DNA of 64,000 nt from Hibiscus mutabilis (GCA_019671005.1 CM033732.1:48597392-48661391); one strand, 5' to 3'; counted from the stretch's first letter, positions 24,014 through 35,865 are shown. A program made the numbers and translations. Notes: generated by a model not told the origin, from the sequence alone.

Positions 24014-25372
24014 TCACAGGTCTTGAACACTCAAACCTGCAATCATGAAAAGAATGGAGAAGAAAATGTTAAGACCAAGGACCTTGAAATGTTATCAGCA
24101 TGGCAAAAAATAGTAAGCTCAATTGTTAAGCCACCGGCATGGCAACAACTAGAGCAACTAGCTACAGATCTACAATTCATTTCAAACAAGGATCTCATTG
24201 AATCAAAATGAGAAAAAAAAAAACAAGACGACATCATCATGGTCTCAACCTAGAACCTTGAGATATTACCAACTTGAAATAAGCAAACATTAGGATCGAT
24301 TTTAATGCTACCGGTTTGATGGCAATGGGAACAACAGTTTATTTCAGCTATGGGTCTACAACCCTATAAAATGCTTTCTAACTTCAAATAAGGATTTTGG
24401 TTGGATTAAAACATGAAAAACGTGACTCCATCATCGTCCCGACGAAGAACTTGAGATATTACCAACATTGTAAGAAGGAAACAGTAGGTCAATTGTAATG
24501 CTGCAGGTATGAAAAAGAATGGGAAAATGGTTCATTTTTTAGCGGTATACAATTCTATAGTACGTATGTTGATTTCAAACAAGGATGCTGGTTGAATCAA
24601 AACAAGAAAAATGGCGGTCCTCCATAATGCTCAAAACCAGAACCTTAAGATATTTTACCAACAACAAAAAACAGTAGGGTCAACTGTATCCTTGCTTATA
24701 TGGAAGCATTAATATCGACAGTTCAGTCCTCCTAAGTAGCTATGATTATATAACATGCTTGTTCAATTCAAAAAAAAAAAGGATGCTGGTTAAATAAAAA
24801 AGGCACAATCACATTATATCAATGTACCTGGAGGAAGGGACTGCTTCAACTTGTCAGCCTTCTCGGCATCAGCCACGCAAAGTGTGTACAAGTACTTGGA
24901 GCAGCGGACCTTGAACTTGACAACATCTTTGCTCTTCTTGATCTTTACGGAGCGTGCATCCTTCCTCTAGGCGGTGAGAAGGAAGTCTTTGATCTCATGA
25001 ATCTGCTTAGGCTGTAATTAAAGAAAATGGAAAACACTCATTTAGGCAAGAACTCGGAACATAAAGCAGAGTTCAAAAAATGCAGGATGAGTTATCAAAT
25101 CACATCAAAAATTTCAAATTAACAAATCAGTTACGGTGAGTATCAATCAACTTGAAAGATAATCAAAAACACGGAAGAAAATAAGACAATCGATTATATT
25201 ATATTAGTAACAAATTTCTACGGAGCTCAATTTGAGGGGAAAACCAGGAAGATAAACAACAAAGCACTCAAATGCAGACAAGTTGAGTAATGAAGGACGA
25301 ACAAGAGCATCAAAATAAGAACAGTTCAGAGATTCAAAGAAAAGAAATGAAGAGATTAATGAGTTTTACCAT
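24014..25372 (-). pseudogene. RPL38: 60S ribosomal protein eL38 gene with in-frame stop at codon 16
   Basis: eL38 is a ~69-residue protein of the large cytosolic ribosomal subunit. Three exons: 25370-25372 (the ATG alone, then GTAAAA), 24828-25011 and 24014-24036. Joined they make exactly 70 codons including the stop, the family's length. Exon 2 begins PKQIHEIKDFLLTA and, after the lesion, runs RKDARSVKIKKSKDVVKFK, then YLYTL and ADKLKQSLPPG; exon 3 adds LSVQDL. Codon 16, normally Arg, is TAG (complement of 24967-24969). From AGG or CGG that needs two changes. Apart from this codon the product looks normal and all splice sites are intact, so the loss is recent, or the codon is a sequence error. 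A telo-box stands near the presumed TSS. Another functional copy must exist elsewhere. Confidence 0.88.
24060..24790. repeat. degenerate ~180-bp tandem repeat in RPL38 intron 2
   Basis: About four diverged units. Each has AACCTTGAGATATTACCAAC-like, GGTCAATTGTAATGCT(A/G)C-like and TTCAAACAAGGATGCTGGTTGAATCAAAA-like blocks (starting near 24075, 24250, 24430 and 24640). The array fills nearly the whole 790-bp intron, so intron length grew by unit duplication. Confidence 0.75.
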
Positions 25373-25463
25373 TTTCGATTGAAGAGTTCAGAGAGTACTT
25401 TGCGTTAACCCAAGCCCCAAACGTCTGATTCCTCAACATGTAACGATATATGGTGCTCGCAGA

Positions 25464-25471
25464 AAACCCTA
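25464..25471 (+). promoter_or_regulatory. telo-box (AAACCCTA)
   Basis: AAACCCTA lies about 95 bp upstream of the RPL38 ATG. Telo-boxes near the start site are typical of plant ribosomal protein promoters and help coordinate their expression. Confidence 0.55.
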
Positions 25472-26413
25472 GAGAAATTTACTTTGTATTGACCCTTTTG
25501 ACCTTGATTAATTATTTATGGGGTAAACTACATTTTCCACCATTCAACTTTACTCGTCTTTATGTTTTGATCACTCGATTTTAAAAATGGGGTAAAATTA
25601 TTTGTGTTATCTAAATATAAATATGCTTGTATAATCATTCTAAATTCGAGTTAATTACCTGTTGTGTCTTTTTATTTTGGTAACAAAAATAATATGAGAT
25701 AATAATAATAATTTTAGTCCTAAAAATTTATACACGCTATAATTTAATTCTAATTAAAAAATAATTCAATAAATTTGATATTTCACGTTTAAAAATTCTG
25801 ATATTGTACCCACCTAACTCACCCTTCATGCTATTGTTCCTCAGTTCGATAATCGACATACATAATAACTCGTCAAACACAATCACTTCACCACTGGACA
25901 ATTGACAGACTAATAATTCAAGAGACACAAACAAGTAATGGATCTCAAGCATTTGCTATTGGCATCATCAGTTCATTCCCTTGTTATTAAAAGTGTGTTG
26001 CCATTGTTTCGGCTCCACAAGTATTCGAAATGGTAGATGAGAAATGTATTTTCTCGTCCACATCAATGAATGCTGCGTATACTCTTCATGGTTACCCTGC
26101 TGGAGTATTGGATTAATTCTTGCAGTACCTTTTAAACATGAAACATACCTAAGCTGTACCCAAGTCGTAACCATCCCAAAAACGTATCGGATACATGAGA
26201 CGGCCTTAAATAATTGTAATTGTGCGTGCTTCGTGGAGTCTGTGAGAACTTTTTTTCTATAGCCAGTGTATAGGATAATAATCCTTAACGTTTATAAGTT
26301 TTCAAAAAAAAAACTTTAAAGTTTATAAATCTGTTTATGGTTAGGTTTTAAGGTTTAAGTTTAAACTTTGGAATTTAAAATTTAAGTTTATATGTATATA
26401 TAGAGAGAGAGAG
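25472..26413. other. AT-rich intergenic DNA, no gene seen
   Basis: No supportable gene. (GA)n run at 26402-26413 borders the plastid insertion. Confidence 0.5.
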
Positions 26414-26665
26414 TTTTGGTTAGAACCATTAGTAGAAATAATCAAATGATTCTGTTGATCCATTCAAATAATTAAATGTTTCACAATTAATGAAATGAAT
26501 TTATTACCATAACCCTGATTTTCCAAAAAAATCATCGATTTTTTTTAAACCATGATTACGAGCAAGTGCATAATATACTCTCGAAAAAAATAAGTGGGTA
26601 TAGGAAATCATGTCAGTGGGATCTATTTAGTTCTAAATATACTTGAAATTTGAACCAAAGAGGGG
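26414..26665 (-). pseudogene. matK: matK 5' fragment (plastid-derived)
   Basis: Corresponds to roughly the first 80 codons of the plastid maturase. Conserved words survive (TATACCCACTTATTTTTTCG, GAGTATATTATGCACTTGCT) with deletions and stops. Inside the NUPT and not expressed as a maturase. Confidence 0.8.
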
Positions 26666-27342
26666 AAATTTATTCGGTTATTAAATGATACATAATGTGA
26701 TATAGTCAAAACAAGGTATTATATTAAGAAAAGAATAGATGTCTTGAAGACAAGTAAGCTCATCAACGAATTCTCTATCCTATCTTTTGGCATCTAATTG
26801 ATTTATGTCCGTTATAGGATAAGAAGCCAGTTAGAAATCCTTTTTTTTTTCAACCCAATCATTCTTTTAATTTTAGAAAAAAATATATTTTCTTTATCAA
26901 TATGTTGCTTATTCTACACATTCATATCTAACCCATAAAGGGAATAACTAATAATTAAGACTTATAAAAAAATTGATAATTTACTCATCAGAAAACTCTT
27001 TATCACATTAGGCACTAATTTATTTTAACGTTTAATTAGACCGAATAATCATTGAAATTGAGAATAGAAGCTCGTTCCTTTTTGTTTTCCCTGTAATTGG
27101 GGTCATGGAGCTCTATCCATTTATTCACTTGTCCCAACTTTGAATTTATTTATTTTTTATTTTTTGTTCTGCACAAACATTTTTTGATTGGTTCGAAAAA
27201 AATGAATTCTTAAAATTTTCTATTGATACGACATGCTCTTTTTTTTCATCCATCTCTCTCAGGATCATTCGTGGTCTTACAAACTTTATCGATGGTATGA
27301 ACGAATCCCTTCATACAAATGTGTAAAAGATGCTAGTCGCAC

Positions 27343-27379
27343 TTAAGAGTCGAGTACTCTACTGTTGAGTTAACAACTC
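27343..27379 (-). pseudogene. trnK-UUU: plastid trnK-UUU 5' exon, decayed
   Basis: 37-bp 5' exon of the split plastid tRNA-Lys, followed by the conserved intron start GTGCGACTAGC. Compared with the plastid form it carries several G-to-A changes (for example AACTCAACAGTAGAG where the plastid has ..ACGG..). No 3' exon lies nearby, so no tRNA can be made. Confidence 0.82.
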
Positions 27380-27620
27380 AAAAAGTTATAAAATATAAAA
27401 TATGTAGATACAATCGGAATAAAAAATTAAATTGCACGAGACAATCAAAACATGAAAATAACAAAAAATAGAATAAAATAAAAAAACAAAATTCTCAAAT
27501 AAAAATATAGCATACAAATAGAATAAGTTAAAATTTGCGGACCGCCTCTTGCCTTATTCATTATATTGTTATCCATTTTTTTCAATACAATTATAATAAA
27601 AAAACTTATTGTGTCACAAC

Positions 27621-28115
27621 AAAAACTTGAATCATAATTTCTTAAACCCGTCTCGAAAAAAATTTCAAATAAAGTTTGAGTTATAAAATTAGACTTCGAA
27701 TAAATCACCTTTTATTACTCAGTGGACCAATTTTTAAGTTCGAATTGAGTCACTCAACTTTGTCTGATATATGCATATTGCATATGAAAAAATATGAAAA
27801 AAAATCTATATGTATATCATATATAGTTATAAGAAGTCATTTAATTTGAAACCAATTAGTATCATAACATTGTAAATATTTGCAATTAAATTTGAACATG
27901 AATTCAAACAACTTGACTTGAATTTCATAAACTCGGCTCATAAAATTCAAATAAAATTTAAGTTGTAAAATATAACTCGTTAACTCGAATATTATTATTC
28001 GACTCAACTCAATCGAAAGCTCAAACTAATGTTAGTAGATGCAATAGGGTCAAGTTGTGCAAGTTTAGTCGGATCGAGTTTGGGTTAGTTAAAATAGTTC
28101 ATTTCACCATTCCAA
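27621..28115. repeat. left arm of a ~495-bp inverted repeat
   Basis: Reverse complement of 37412-37906, roughly 90% by eye; for example GGATCGAGTTTGGGTTAGTT here and AACTAACCCAAACTCGATCC there. About 9.3 kb separates the arms. It borders the plastid insertion on its left. Confidence 0.85.
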
Positions 28116-28185
28116 AAAATAAAATATTAAACTATATTTATTCTAAGATTTTTAATTCAAGTCGGTTGGCCTGAATATAATTAAA

Positions 28186-28437
28186 GAGTTATATTTTGAT
28201 ACATAAGATGTGTGAAAAAAATTACACAACCCTTCTATAAAATTTAAAACCTAAATCCCAAATCCTAGCACCCTAAAACCTAAATCTTAAACCATAAACT
28301 CTAAATTATAACCATAAACCTCAAATTCTACACATTATACCCCTAAACCTAACCTAAAACTCTAAACCCTAAACTTTAAAATTGAAGGGCTTGTGTAAAC
28401 TAAAATTTACATAAATTTTGTGTATCAAAATATTTTT
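28186..28437. mobile_element. MITE with degenerate CCCTAAA-like core
   Basis: Same family as 15389-15668. Inverted ends are TATTTTGATACATAAGATG and, on the complement, TATTTTGATACACAAAATT, and the core has degenerate CCTAAA repeats. TATAATTAAA lies on both sides (28176-28185, 28438-28447), a candidate target duplication. Confidence 0.78.
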
Positions 28438-28972
28438 TATAATTAAATATGTACAAGGATTAGACTATTTAATTAACTGGGCACACTGTTCCTGGGATTT
28501 GGGTAACATAATTTTAATTTGGACTGCCCAGCTTGAATTAAAAATTTCAATGATAAAAACTAATAACTTTTTAATGTATATTTGATTTTTTAAAAAATAA
28601 ATATTAATATAAACATCCTTTTAGTATTATTTAAAAAAATTAGTAAAATAGACTATATGGGTTGGTCCGAATTTAACCCTAATAAATTTAGATAATCGAT
28701 TTAAAAAAAAAAAGACATGACACAACTTAATCGACCTATAAACATACGGTGAAAAAAATCATTTATCTTCTAATAAGTATAAGTATGACATTATCTTTTA
28801 ATTTGATAAAATTTATAAATAATTAATTAGATAACTTAAAAGTATGAATAATTAACAATAAATATTTTGTGTGAAAACAAAAAAAAATCTCTAAAACAAT
28901 GTTTTACCTTTAATTTTGTTCAACATTTTTTTATCAAATCAAAAGAAGAAAGTTGAAATCTTTTTTAAAATG
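28438..28972. other. intergenic DNA related to 37.99-38.19 kb
   Basis: AT-rich. 28740-28970 matches 37990-38190 in the same orientation (shared TATGAATAATTAACAA and AAAAATCTCTAAAA blocks), the intron in front of the NLP/hAT locus. No gene seen. Confidence 0.6.
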
Positions 28973-30698
28973 TTAAGTTAATACCTCTGGAAAAGGTGGA
29001 AGAGGTTGAAGAAGGGGTGGAATCTTAGCATTCCACAGAGCACTTGAATCGAAATCTACAGAGAAAGTTCATAAAAATGTTATTATCTATTAGTGTAATG
29101 AAAATTTAGAAAAATATATTATAAGTGGTTCTTACCACATCAACAATTATCTAACCAATTAAAATAATTTACTTTATCATCTTTTTATCATTAAATCTTC
29201 ACATTAATTTTTAAAAATATTTTTTTTAGAAATTGTCGATTAAGTTGATTGATAACAAGAAAAAAATAATGATATTAATTATTTATATTACTTGAGATTA
29301 TAATAAGGATATAATTTTTTATATTTTAATTTTATACCAGACTGATTCCTTATTTATGCCGGAGATTCTCGGTTTTTGTCTAATTAGGAATTTTATTTTG
29401 AAAGAATAAAATAAACAACCGGAAAATAGTGAGGGAAGTTGTAAGTTGAAAGTCTCAAGTTAGAAGGCTTTAACTTATGCTCTCTGAGTCATCAGAATAC
29501 ATAGACATTTTATCTTACAAAACCAATTGTGGGGAGACCGTTCAAGTTGTAAATTCTTTGAATTCTCGACTCATTTTATATGCATCGAATACATGTATGA
29601 CTAAGATAAATAAATACCTGGTCCAAACACCGGCAAAAATACTTGGGGTTTCCACGCCGACAAAAACAACATGGGGAGTTGTTCCTTACCGAAAACCAAA
29701 CACCCATTTTCCTCGCCCATTATTTTTAGACCTCTTGGATATCTGTCGACTCCGAAACCTTCAGAGTAGGCTAGTGGAACTTGACAAAAGCCGCCCATTA
29801 AGAAAATATCTTTCCATTCAGTCAGAGTTTTATGTCGCCTAATTAGATCCTCACCTTCACATGTCGCTGCGGGAGCCAATTGAAGCGACCCATTGAATTC
29901 CCAAATATCACCAACTAAATGGGAGTGGTATCGAAAAGAATCCTCCAAACATGTGGAGAAATTGGAGTCTTTGTGATTACAATAAAACTCTGTCATGAAT
30001 ACAAGATGTGGGTTTATCTCCCTCAATCTTACCAACTCTCTCTCCATTGCTTTAGAGTCTTTCAGCAACTTATGAAGTTTGAGAGAATAGAAGACCAGTG
30101 TAGTTTCATCCTCTCTTGTTTTGAAATCCAATTCAGATTCATCCACTTCCCCCAAACCACTCGCACACACCACTTTCATCTCATCCTCCAGCAGCTCTAT
30201 ATTCAATTCCTCGGCCTCCTCAAACAAACAATCTTTTTCATAATCGAGATCTATATATTTTCTTAAAAGGGGAGAAAGAACGAGACTTAGACGGACGGAT
30301 ATTGGATCATCCTTGGAATTCAGTAGTGTATTCAAAACCGATCTCCCAAACAAATATGGGAGGGAGAAATCAATGAGGTGGAATCGCTTCTTTCCCATCA
30401 AAGGCAAAGAATTTGTTATGGTTTCTCCGATGACGACATCTATATTGCATAACCTATACCCAAAACATAATTTAATTTCCCACCAAAAAGTGTAGTAGGA
30501 GGGAGTGGGATGCAGTCCGTACGCTCGGCGAACTAGAGCTTCCGCAAAGTATTTCAGTACTCTGCTTTCACATTCGTTGCGTTCCTTATCGGCAACGTTC
30601 AAGATCCGATCCAGGAGACAATCGGCACTTTTCAGATCCCCATCTTCAATAGCTTTAGCGCAGTCTAGTATGAACCCCAAGGCTAGAGAAGAGGCCAT
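28973..30698 (-). CDS. GRAS family transcription regulator (DELLA/SCL-like, short)
   Basis: GRAS proteins are nuclear plant transcriptional regulators. Two exons: 29618-30698 (MASSLALGFILDCAKAIEDG...) and 28973-29055 (DFDSSALWNAK... to TAA), joined at AG|GTATTT and TCTGTAG with phase kept; 387 residues. A longer start exists at 30770, but MASS opens directly into the first leucine-rich region. Residues 1-62 are LHR I (FAEALVRRAYGL). The VHIID-type motif is reduced to RFHLIDFS at 105-112. A second leucine-rich area is at 120-150, a PFYRE-like segment near 251-262, and the C-terminal SAW motif near 346-350 (LSAWKP). There is no N-terminal DELLA/TVHYNP region, so control by gibberellin through degradation is not expected. 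The VHIID core is poor and the protein divergent. Intact; it stands inside a duplicated block (see findings). Confidence 0.88.
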
Positions 30699-30779
30699 CA
30701 AAAGAAGATCAGATTCAATACCGTAGAGAAGAGGAAGAAGAAATTTGGTTGAGAATAGAATGAAAGACAATTATTAGAT

Positions 30780-31421
30780 AAACATGAAACCGTGTAGTAT
30801 TATTATGTATATTATCCTCATTTCTCAGTTGTGAGGGACCAAAAGCAATGACGCGTCATTGGAATTTGGTGGAGACCTCACGCGGCATTGCCAGACCCAT
30901 ACACTTTTTCAATAGTTAATTCTCAAAACGTTAAAAAGGACAAAGACACTCGGTATTTGTTGGGTTATTTTTATCTCTTAATATTAAAAATTATATTTTA
31001 ATTTTAAATTATAAATTCTAAAAAATATATTATACCCTAAATTTTTTATACTTTAATTTAAAATTTTAACCTAAATTTAAATTTTTAGTACGAGACATAA
31101 ATATGATAATTGAAAAGAGACAAAGCATTTCTATTCCAATGTTAATATAAAATAAATATTTAAATGAGTTATATTTTGATATATAAATTGTGTAAAAAAA
31201 ATTTACACAATTCTTCTATAAAATTTAAATCATAAACTTTATCACCTTAAACATAAATCTTAAATTATACACTCTACACACTAAATCTCTAAACCCTAAA
31301 TCCTAACCTAAAACCATGATGCACGAGCTGTTTTTTTTTTAATGATTGAGTTCAACCTCTTTTTTTACAATTTTTCCTACCCCATGAATACTGAATTGCC
31401 TTGATGCATTCTGTTTCGTAG
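30780..31421. other. intergenic DNA with truncated MITE
   Basis: GRAS promoter side up to about 30950. 31163-31315 is a truncated copy of the MITE family with telomere-like core (ATATTTTGATATATAAATTG... CTAAACCCTAAATCC). No gene otherwise. Confidence 0.55.
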
Positions 31422-31783
31422 GATAAAAGGAAAAGGAAGATAGACGAGGAGGACAGTAATGTGACAAAAGTTTCAAATAGTGAAAAAACTGGTAGTATTG
31501 GTTCTATTGGATACATTGCCAAAGATACCAACAAAAACGGTAATTGAACTATAATTACTACTATTATCTACTGCATACTTAATGAAAAATGAAGAGAAAT
31601 CTGTTTTTATTTAACTTGGAATTAATTGAACTTTTGAAATGTGGGTTAAATTATTAAGCAAAGTTTCTTGATACAGAACCTGATTATGGAATAGACATTA
31701 ATCAAACTTCGTCGGATGATGATTCATTGTCCAGCAATAGTCAATCGGATCGGTTTCAGAGCTCATGTTCCGAGTCCAATGAG
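31422..31783 (+). pseudogene. fragment paralogous to the hAT/Ulp1 linker exons
   Basis: Two exons with AG/GT ends: 31422-31540 (DKRKRKIDEEDSN... IAKDTNKN) and 31677-31783 (EPDYGIDINQTSS... SSCSESNE). They match 40711-40823 and the middle of 41153-41350, with the same intron position. The second exon is cut by an LTR starting at 31789. Acidic/Ser-rich linker, no domain of its own. Confidence 0.8.
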
Positions 31784-31788
31784 TAAGC

Positions 31789-32239
31789 TATTAGAACCAA
31801 ATCATAACTTAATATGAAATCTAACCAAGATCTATCATGTCAAATCATCAAGAACAATAAACCTAATGCGGAAGCGTACCTGAATATATCTGATATATTG
31901 GAATCCTTGAATCTGGATCTTGAAAGACTAAATCTTTGGTATTGATCTTCCAAGAAGATAGGTTTTCTCTTGACGTAAAACTCTCTGACAGAGAAGGAGA
32001 GAAGAACAAGTTAACCTATTTCTTGGGAACCACTACCTCTTTATATAGTTGATTATTAAATCAACCATTAAATATTTTAACTCTGCCCCTCATTGAATTA
32101 TAAATATATCTTACGGTATCTACACTTTTATTTCGATGACACTTTAATACCTATGACACGCCTAACATAATTGGTCACTTGATTTTGTACAACCTTATGA
32201 GCTCAAAAATTGCTATTAAATAATAGGTATTCTCTAACA
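31789..32239 (-). repeat. 3' LTR of decayed copia element
   Basis: About 451 bp with inverted ends TATTAGA/TCTAACA. It disrupts the exon fragment ending at 31783. Confidence 0.7.
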
Positions 32240-33375
32240 ATCTCGTCCATCAACTATATCCATATAGGATCAAAGTAGCCTTTGCCATATCAATCATGAC
32301 TAGACCCATCAATGGTCACGTATACAAATATAGTCAAATGACATAGATCAATCATGGATGCGTAGCATGGAAAATTACATGAAATGTGAACCGAACATGT
32401 CTATTTCCAACTGGTCCTCCTAAACCTTAGTGAGATCAAACTTTACTGAATTCAGAGTGTGCATAAACCAAAAAAACTTTATTTCTGCAGAAAATAATCT
32501 TAAAATAACTTTAAACTGAAGTAAACGAAATTGTGTCTAGACCAAATGAGCATTTTTTTTAAATTACAAACTCCCACTAAAACCGAATATCCTTAAATAA
32601 CATTACACCCACATGAGTAGTGTGCTCATGAAAGACCTAAGGTGATAATTTCTTAATAAGCGCACAATTATAGAGTTTGCACCGATATGCTCTATAGACA
32701 CACAACCACTCTGAATTTTCTTTAACAACTAGGAACTTAATATTTATGTGCTTCAAATTTGAAGTGTCCCTATTGTTTATAGAATAAATGAATGCATATT
32801 TATTGTCACAAAATAACTGAAGTGGTATTTCTATTCAATCTATAATTAGCAGCCCATGTGACAAAATTCTTTTGCATCAATATTCTAATAGAATCGAAGT
32901 CTGTAAACTTGATGATCTCTAATTTACCAGAACTACAATATGTGAGCATATAATTTTTTTTGTTCTCTAAACATATCTCATAACCCTATTGGCTGCTATC
33001 CAATGGTTCAAAATAGAATTGCTTAAATATCTGTCTAACATTCCAACAATGTACGCAATATCCGAACGCATGCATACTTGAGCATAAATTAGATACTCAA
33101 TAGCTTATGCATATGGAATTTTTTGTATTTTCTAAATTTCAAGGTTACTTTTAGGGCATTGAGTAAGACTAAATTTGTATTCTTTAGCAATATGAGTATC
33201 ACTTAGTTTACTCTCACTGAACTGTAGTATATACAATTGTGAACCAAATTTATCTCAAAACCAAATGAGATAAACAATATGAAATTTATAATTTCGTTAA
33301 TGAGAGTCAAACTTAAGCTCATAGATGAATTTCTTTAATTTACATATCATTGATTTTGTATCATTAGACACAAAT

Positions 33376-33700
33376 CTATGATTGTACCATATAATTTGTT
33401 TCTTCAATGTCACCATTGAAAAACACAAGCTTAACATCCATCTTATGTAGCTCAAGACTAAAACGAGCAACAAATGTAATAATTATCTTGAAAGAGTCTT
33501 TCAATGAAACTTTAGAGAAAGTCTTCACAAAATCATCAATGTCTTCTTTTAGAGTATATCCTTTAGATACAAGACATGCTTTATACTTGTCCACATTATC
33601 ATTTGCATCCTTCTTGGTTTTAAATATCCATTTACAACCAATTGGTTTGCACCTTCAGGCAATGAGACAAGTTCCTAAACTTTATTGTCTTGCATAAAAT
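33376..33700 (-). pseudogene. copia reverse transcriptase fragment
   Basis: Minus-strand frame 33376-33594 carries the RT block DKYKACLVSKGYT... ELHKMDVKLVFFNGDIEE. The catalytic YVDD region is not recovered in an open frame. Confidence 0.82.
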
Positions 33701-35044
33701 TATATTCTTCTTGAATGACATCAATCCACTTTTGAGAGTTAGAACTTTTATGATATGATAAAAATGATTGAATCATTTTCTATCATTCTATTATTATCCT
33801 TATTTCTTGAAAAAATACAAAGTAATAATCTATAATAATATTTCTCATTCCTCTTGTGGATATCTTTAATGACACTTGTTTTTTAAGGTTGTTGAGTTTG
33901 TTCTTCTGAAACAATTACCTTATCTTGAATAGGAGTTGTTGAACATTGTTTTGTTGAGGTACTTGATTCACTTCTTGATTAATGATAGGTGTGAAAACCT
34001 AAATATCATCAAAAGTGATAGTATGAATTAAATTATAATCCAACTCCTCTTCAATAGCAATGTTCTAACCTTATTTCTCCCTCCAAACTCAACATCCTAA
34101 AAATATTATAAATCTCTCCTTGAAATATTCTTAATTGTGGGATCATAAAATTTACAGCCCATGAATCACTCAAAATAACCGGAGTAGTTGCTCACTTTTG
34201 AAGTTAATTTCTTCACATGTGTCCTAACTTGTTACAAAAGAAATCAACCATTTGTAACTTATTGTTATTTCTTTAGAGTTGGACCTTAGCAACTTTATTC
34301 TAATATTTTTTATTTCCCTTATTCTTAAAGACACTAACTAAATAAACACTGACCAAATGATTATTTTACACTTATAATGCTTCAATCTTTCTTCCTCTTT
34401 AACACAATGAAAAATAAGCTCATTTAAAGTCTATTTCTTCTTTTGACTGTATAGGAAGCGATACCAAAATCATAAGAACAAACAATTGTTAGAAAGTTCG
34501 ATCTTATGTGCCTTAAATTTTGAAGCAATATTAAATATTTTTCATAATGTACTCCCTCACATTTCCTTGACCCTTATACTTCATAGACATCAAAGAAGAC
34601 ATAAGTGATGTCATCTTAATCTTAATGTTTTGGGTAAAACATTTCTTAATTTCGTCAAGGAAACCCTTAATAGGAGTAATCTCATTAGATTTTTTTACTC
34701 CTAAAGACTTATAAAATGTTATTCATTATAATCATTAGACTTGTGCGATTTGAACAATCTCACCTCTCAAAATCCCTTTTATGGGTGTTTACCGCGATGA
34801 GAGGTGCAAGTTATTCTTCCCTTAGTGCAAAGTCTATGTTCATACAACCAAATACTATATGTAAGTGTCTTTTCTATTCCTTGAAACTAGCTTCACTAAA
34901 CATGAGTGTATAATGTACTTAACAGATATTGTGACAACAATGATAAATTACCTAAATATAGAACAAAAATAAGTGAATAAAATAAAAACAAGCTCACATA
35001 AATATTCATAAGTAAACAAATAAATTCAAAATAATGGCTAGTTC

Positions 35045-35865
35045 CCCTCAAGATACCAAGCACAACATTAATATCAAGTCTTTGGACAGTAATATTAACT
35101 GTAAGCGGTACTCTTGTTATAGCAATTAAACATTAACAATAAACTATGTCAAACAATAGATTAGTCTTTGGACTAACGTATTGCTTACATAAAATACCTT
35201 ATAATTGTCACACATTTATCACCACAGTTGTCGTTGTAATTCTGTCAAATATTAACTTTCCTTTCGGCCAATTAATAAATGCATGAATTACAAAAACCCA
35301 TAATTATCTTAATATTTTAAATAAATTAATCTACACAAAAGCGGTCACTTTGGTGACATTATGTTTCAATTAACTCATTAAAATATTAGACATCCGAAGC
35401 CAAAATATGAATTTAATTGTTTCAAAATATTTGTCTTAATTTTATCTTTCAATCAAATTAAAAGATAACCAAAATAATAATAAATTTGAATGAAGGTAAA
35501 CCTCATATCAAGATACCAGACACTCCATTAACATTTCATCTTTGGACAAAACATTAACTTGCAAGTGATATCTTGGTACAGTAATCAAACATTGATAATA
35601 AGAACATGTCAAATAGAAATCTTCCTTTGGGCCGATTTATTGCTCACATATAAAACTGAATAATTATCACATGTTTATTACCACAGTTGCACATGTAATA
35701 ATGCACATGTAATAATGTTAATTATTAACCTTCCTTTAATACTAACATAATCCGACTTACATGCACAAAGCCTTCTATATATTAAAATAAAATAATTTCT
35801 ATAATAGAGGTCACTTTGGTGACTTAATGCTTTAATTAATTTATCTTAAAATATATAATATAAAT
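35045..35865. repeat. ~465-bp tandem duplication in copia leader region
   Basis: 35045-35400 and 35510-35865 are diverged copies. Both have AGATACCA(A/G)(G/A)CAC, TTTGGACA, ATCTTGGTACAGTAATCAAACATT-like sequence, TTATCACATGTTTA-like and GAGGTCACTTTGGTGAC-like blocks in the same order. Confidence 0.8.

Larger units (their letters stand above)
26414..27620 (-). other. nuclear insertion of plastid DNA (NUPT): trnK-UUU 5' exon, trnK intron, matK 5' end
   Basis: Read on the minus strand it follows the plastid order trnK-UUU 5' exon, group II intron start (GTGCGACTAGCATCTTTTAC), intron DNA, then the beginning of matK. matK traces include TTCAAGTATATTTAGAACT and ATCAACAGAATCATTTGATT, down to 26414. 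The matK ATG region has lost its GGAGG-type start, and frameshifts and stops abound. Many differences from plastid sequence look like C-to-T/G-to-A, as expected after nuclear methylation. The segment right of the exon (27380-27620) also resembles the plastid trnK-rps16 spacer, less surely. Non-functional. Confidence 0.85.

Noticed and set aside
27343..27379. Functional tRNA-Lys gene
   Set aside because: Only the 5' exon of the split plastid gene, with several mutations; no 3' exon and clear plastid flanks.
29477..30726. Plus-strand open frames over the GRAS gene
   Set aside because: Antisense shadows of the intact minus-strand GRAS exon.
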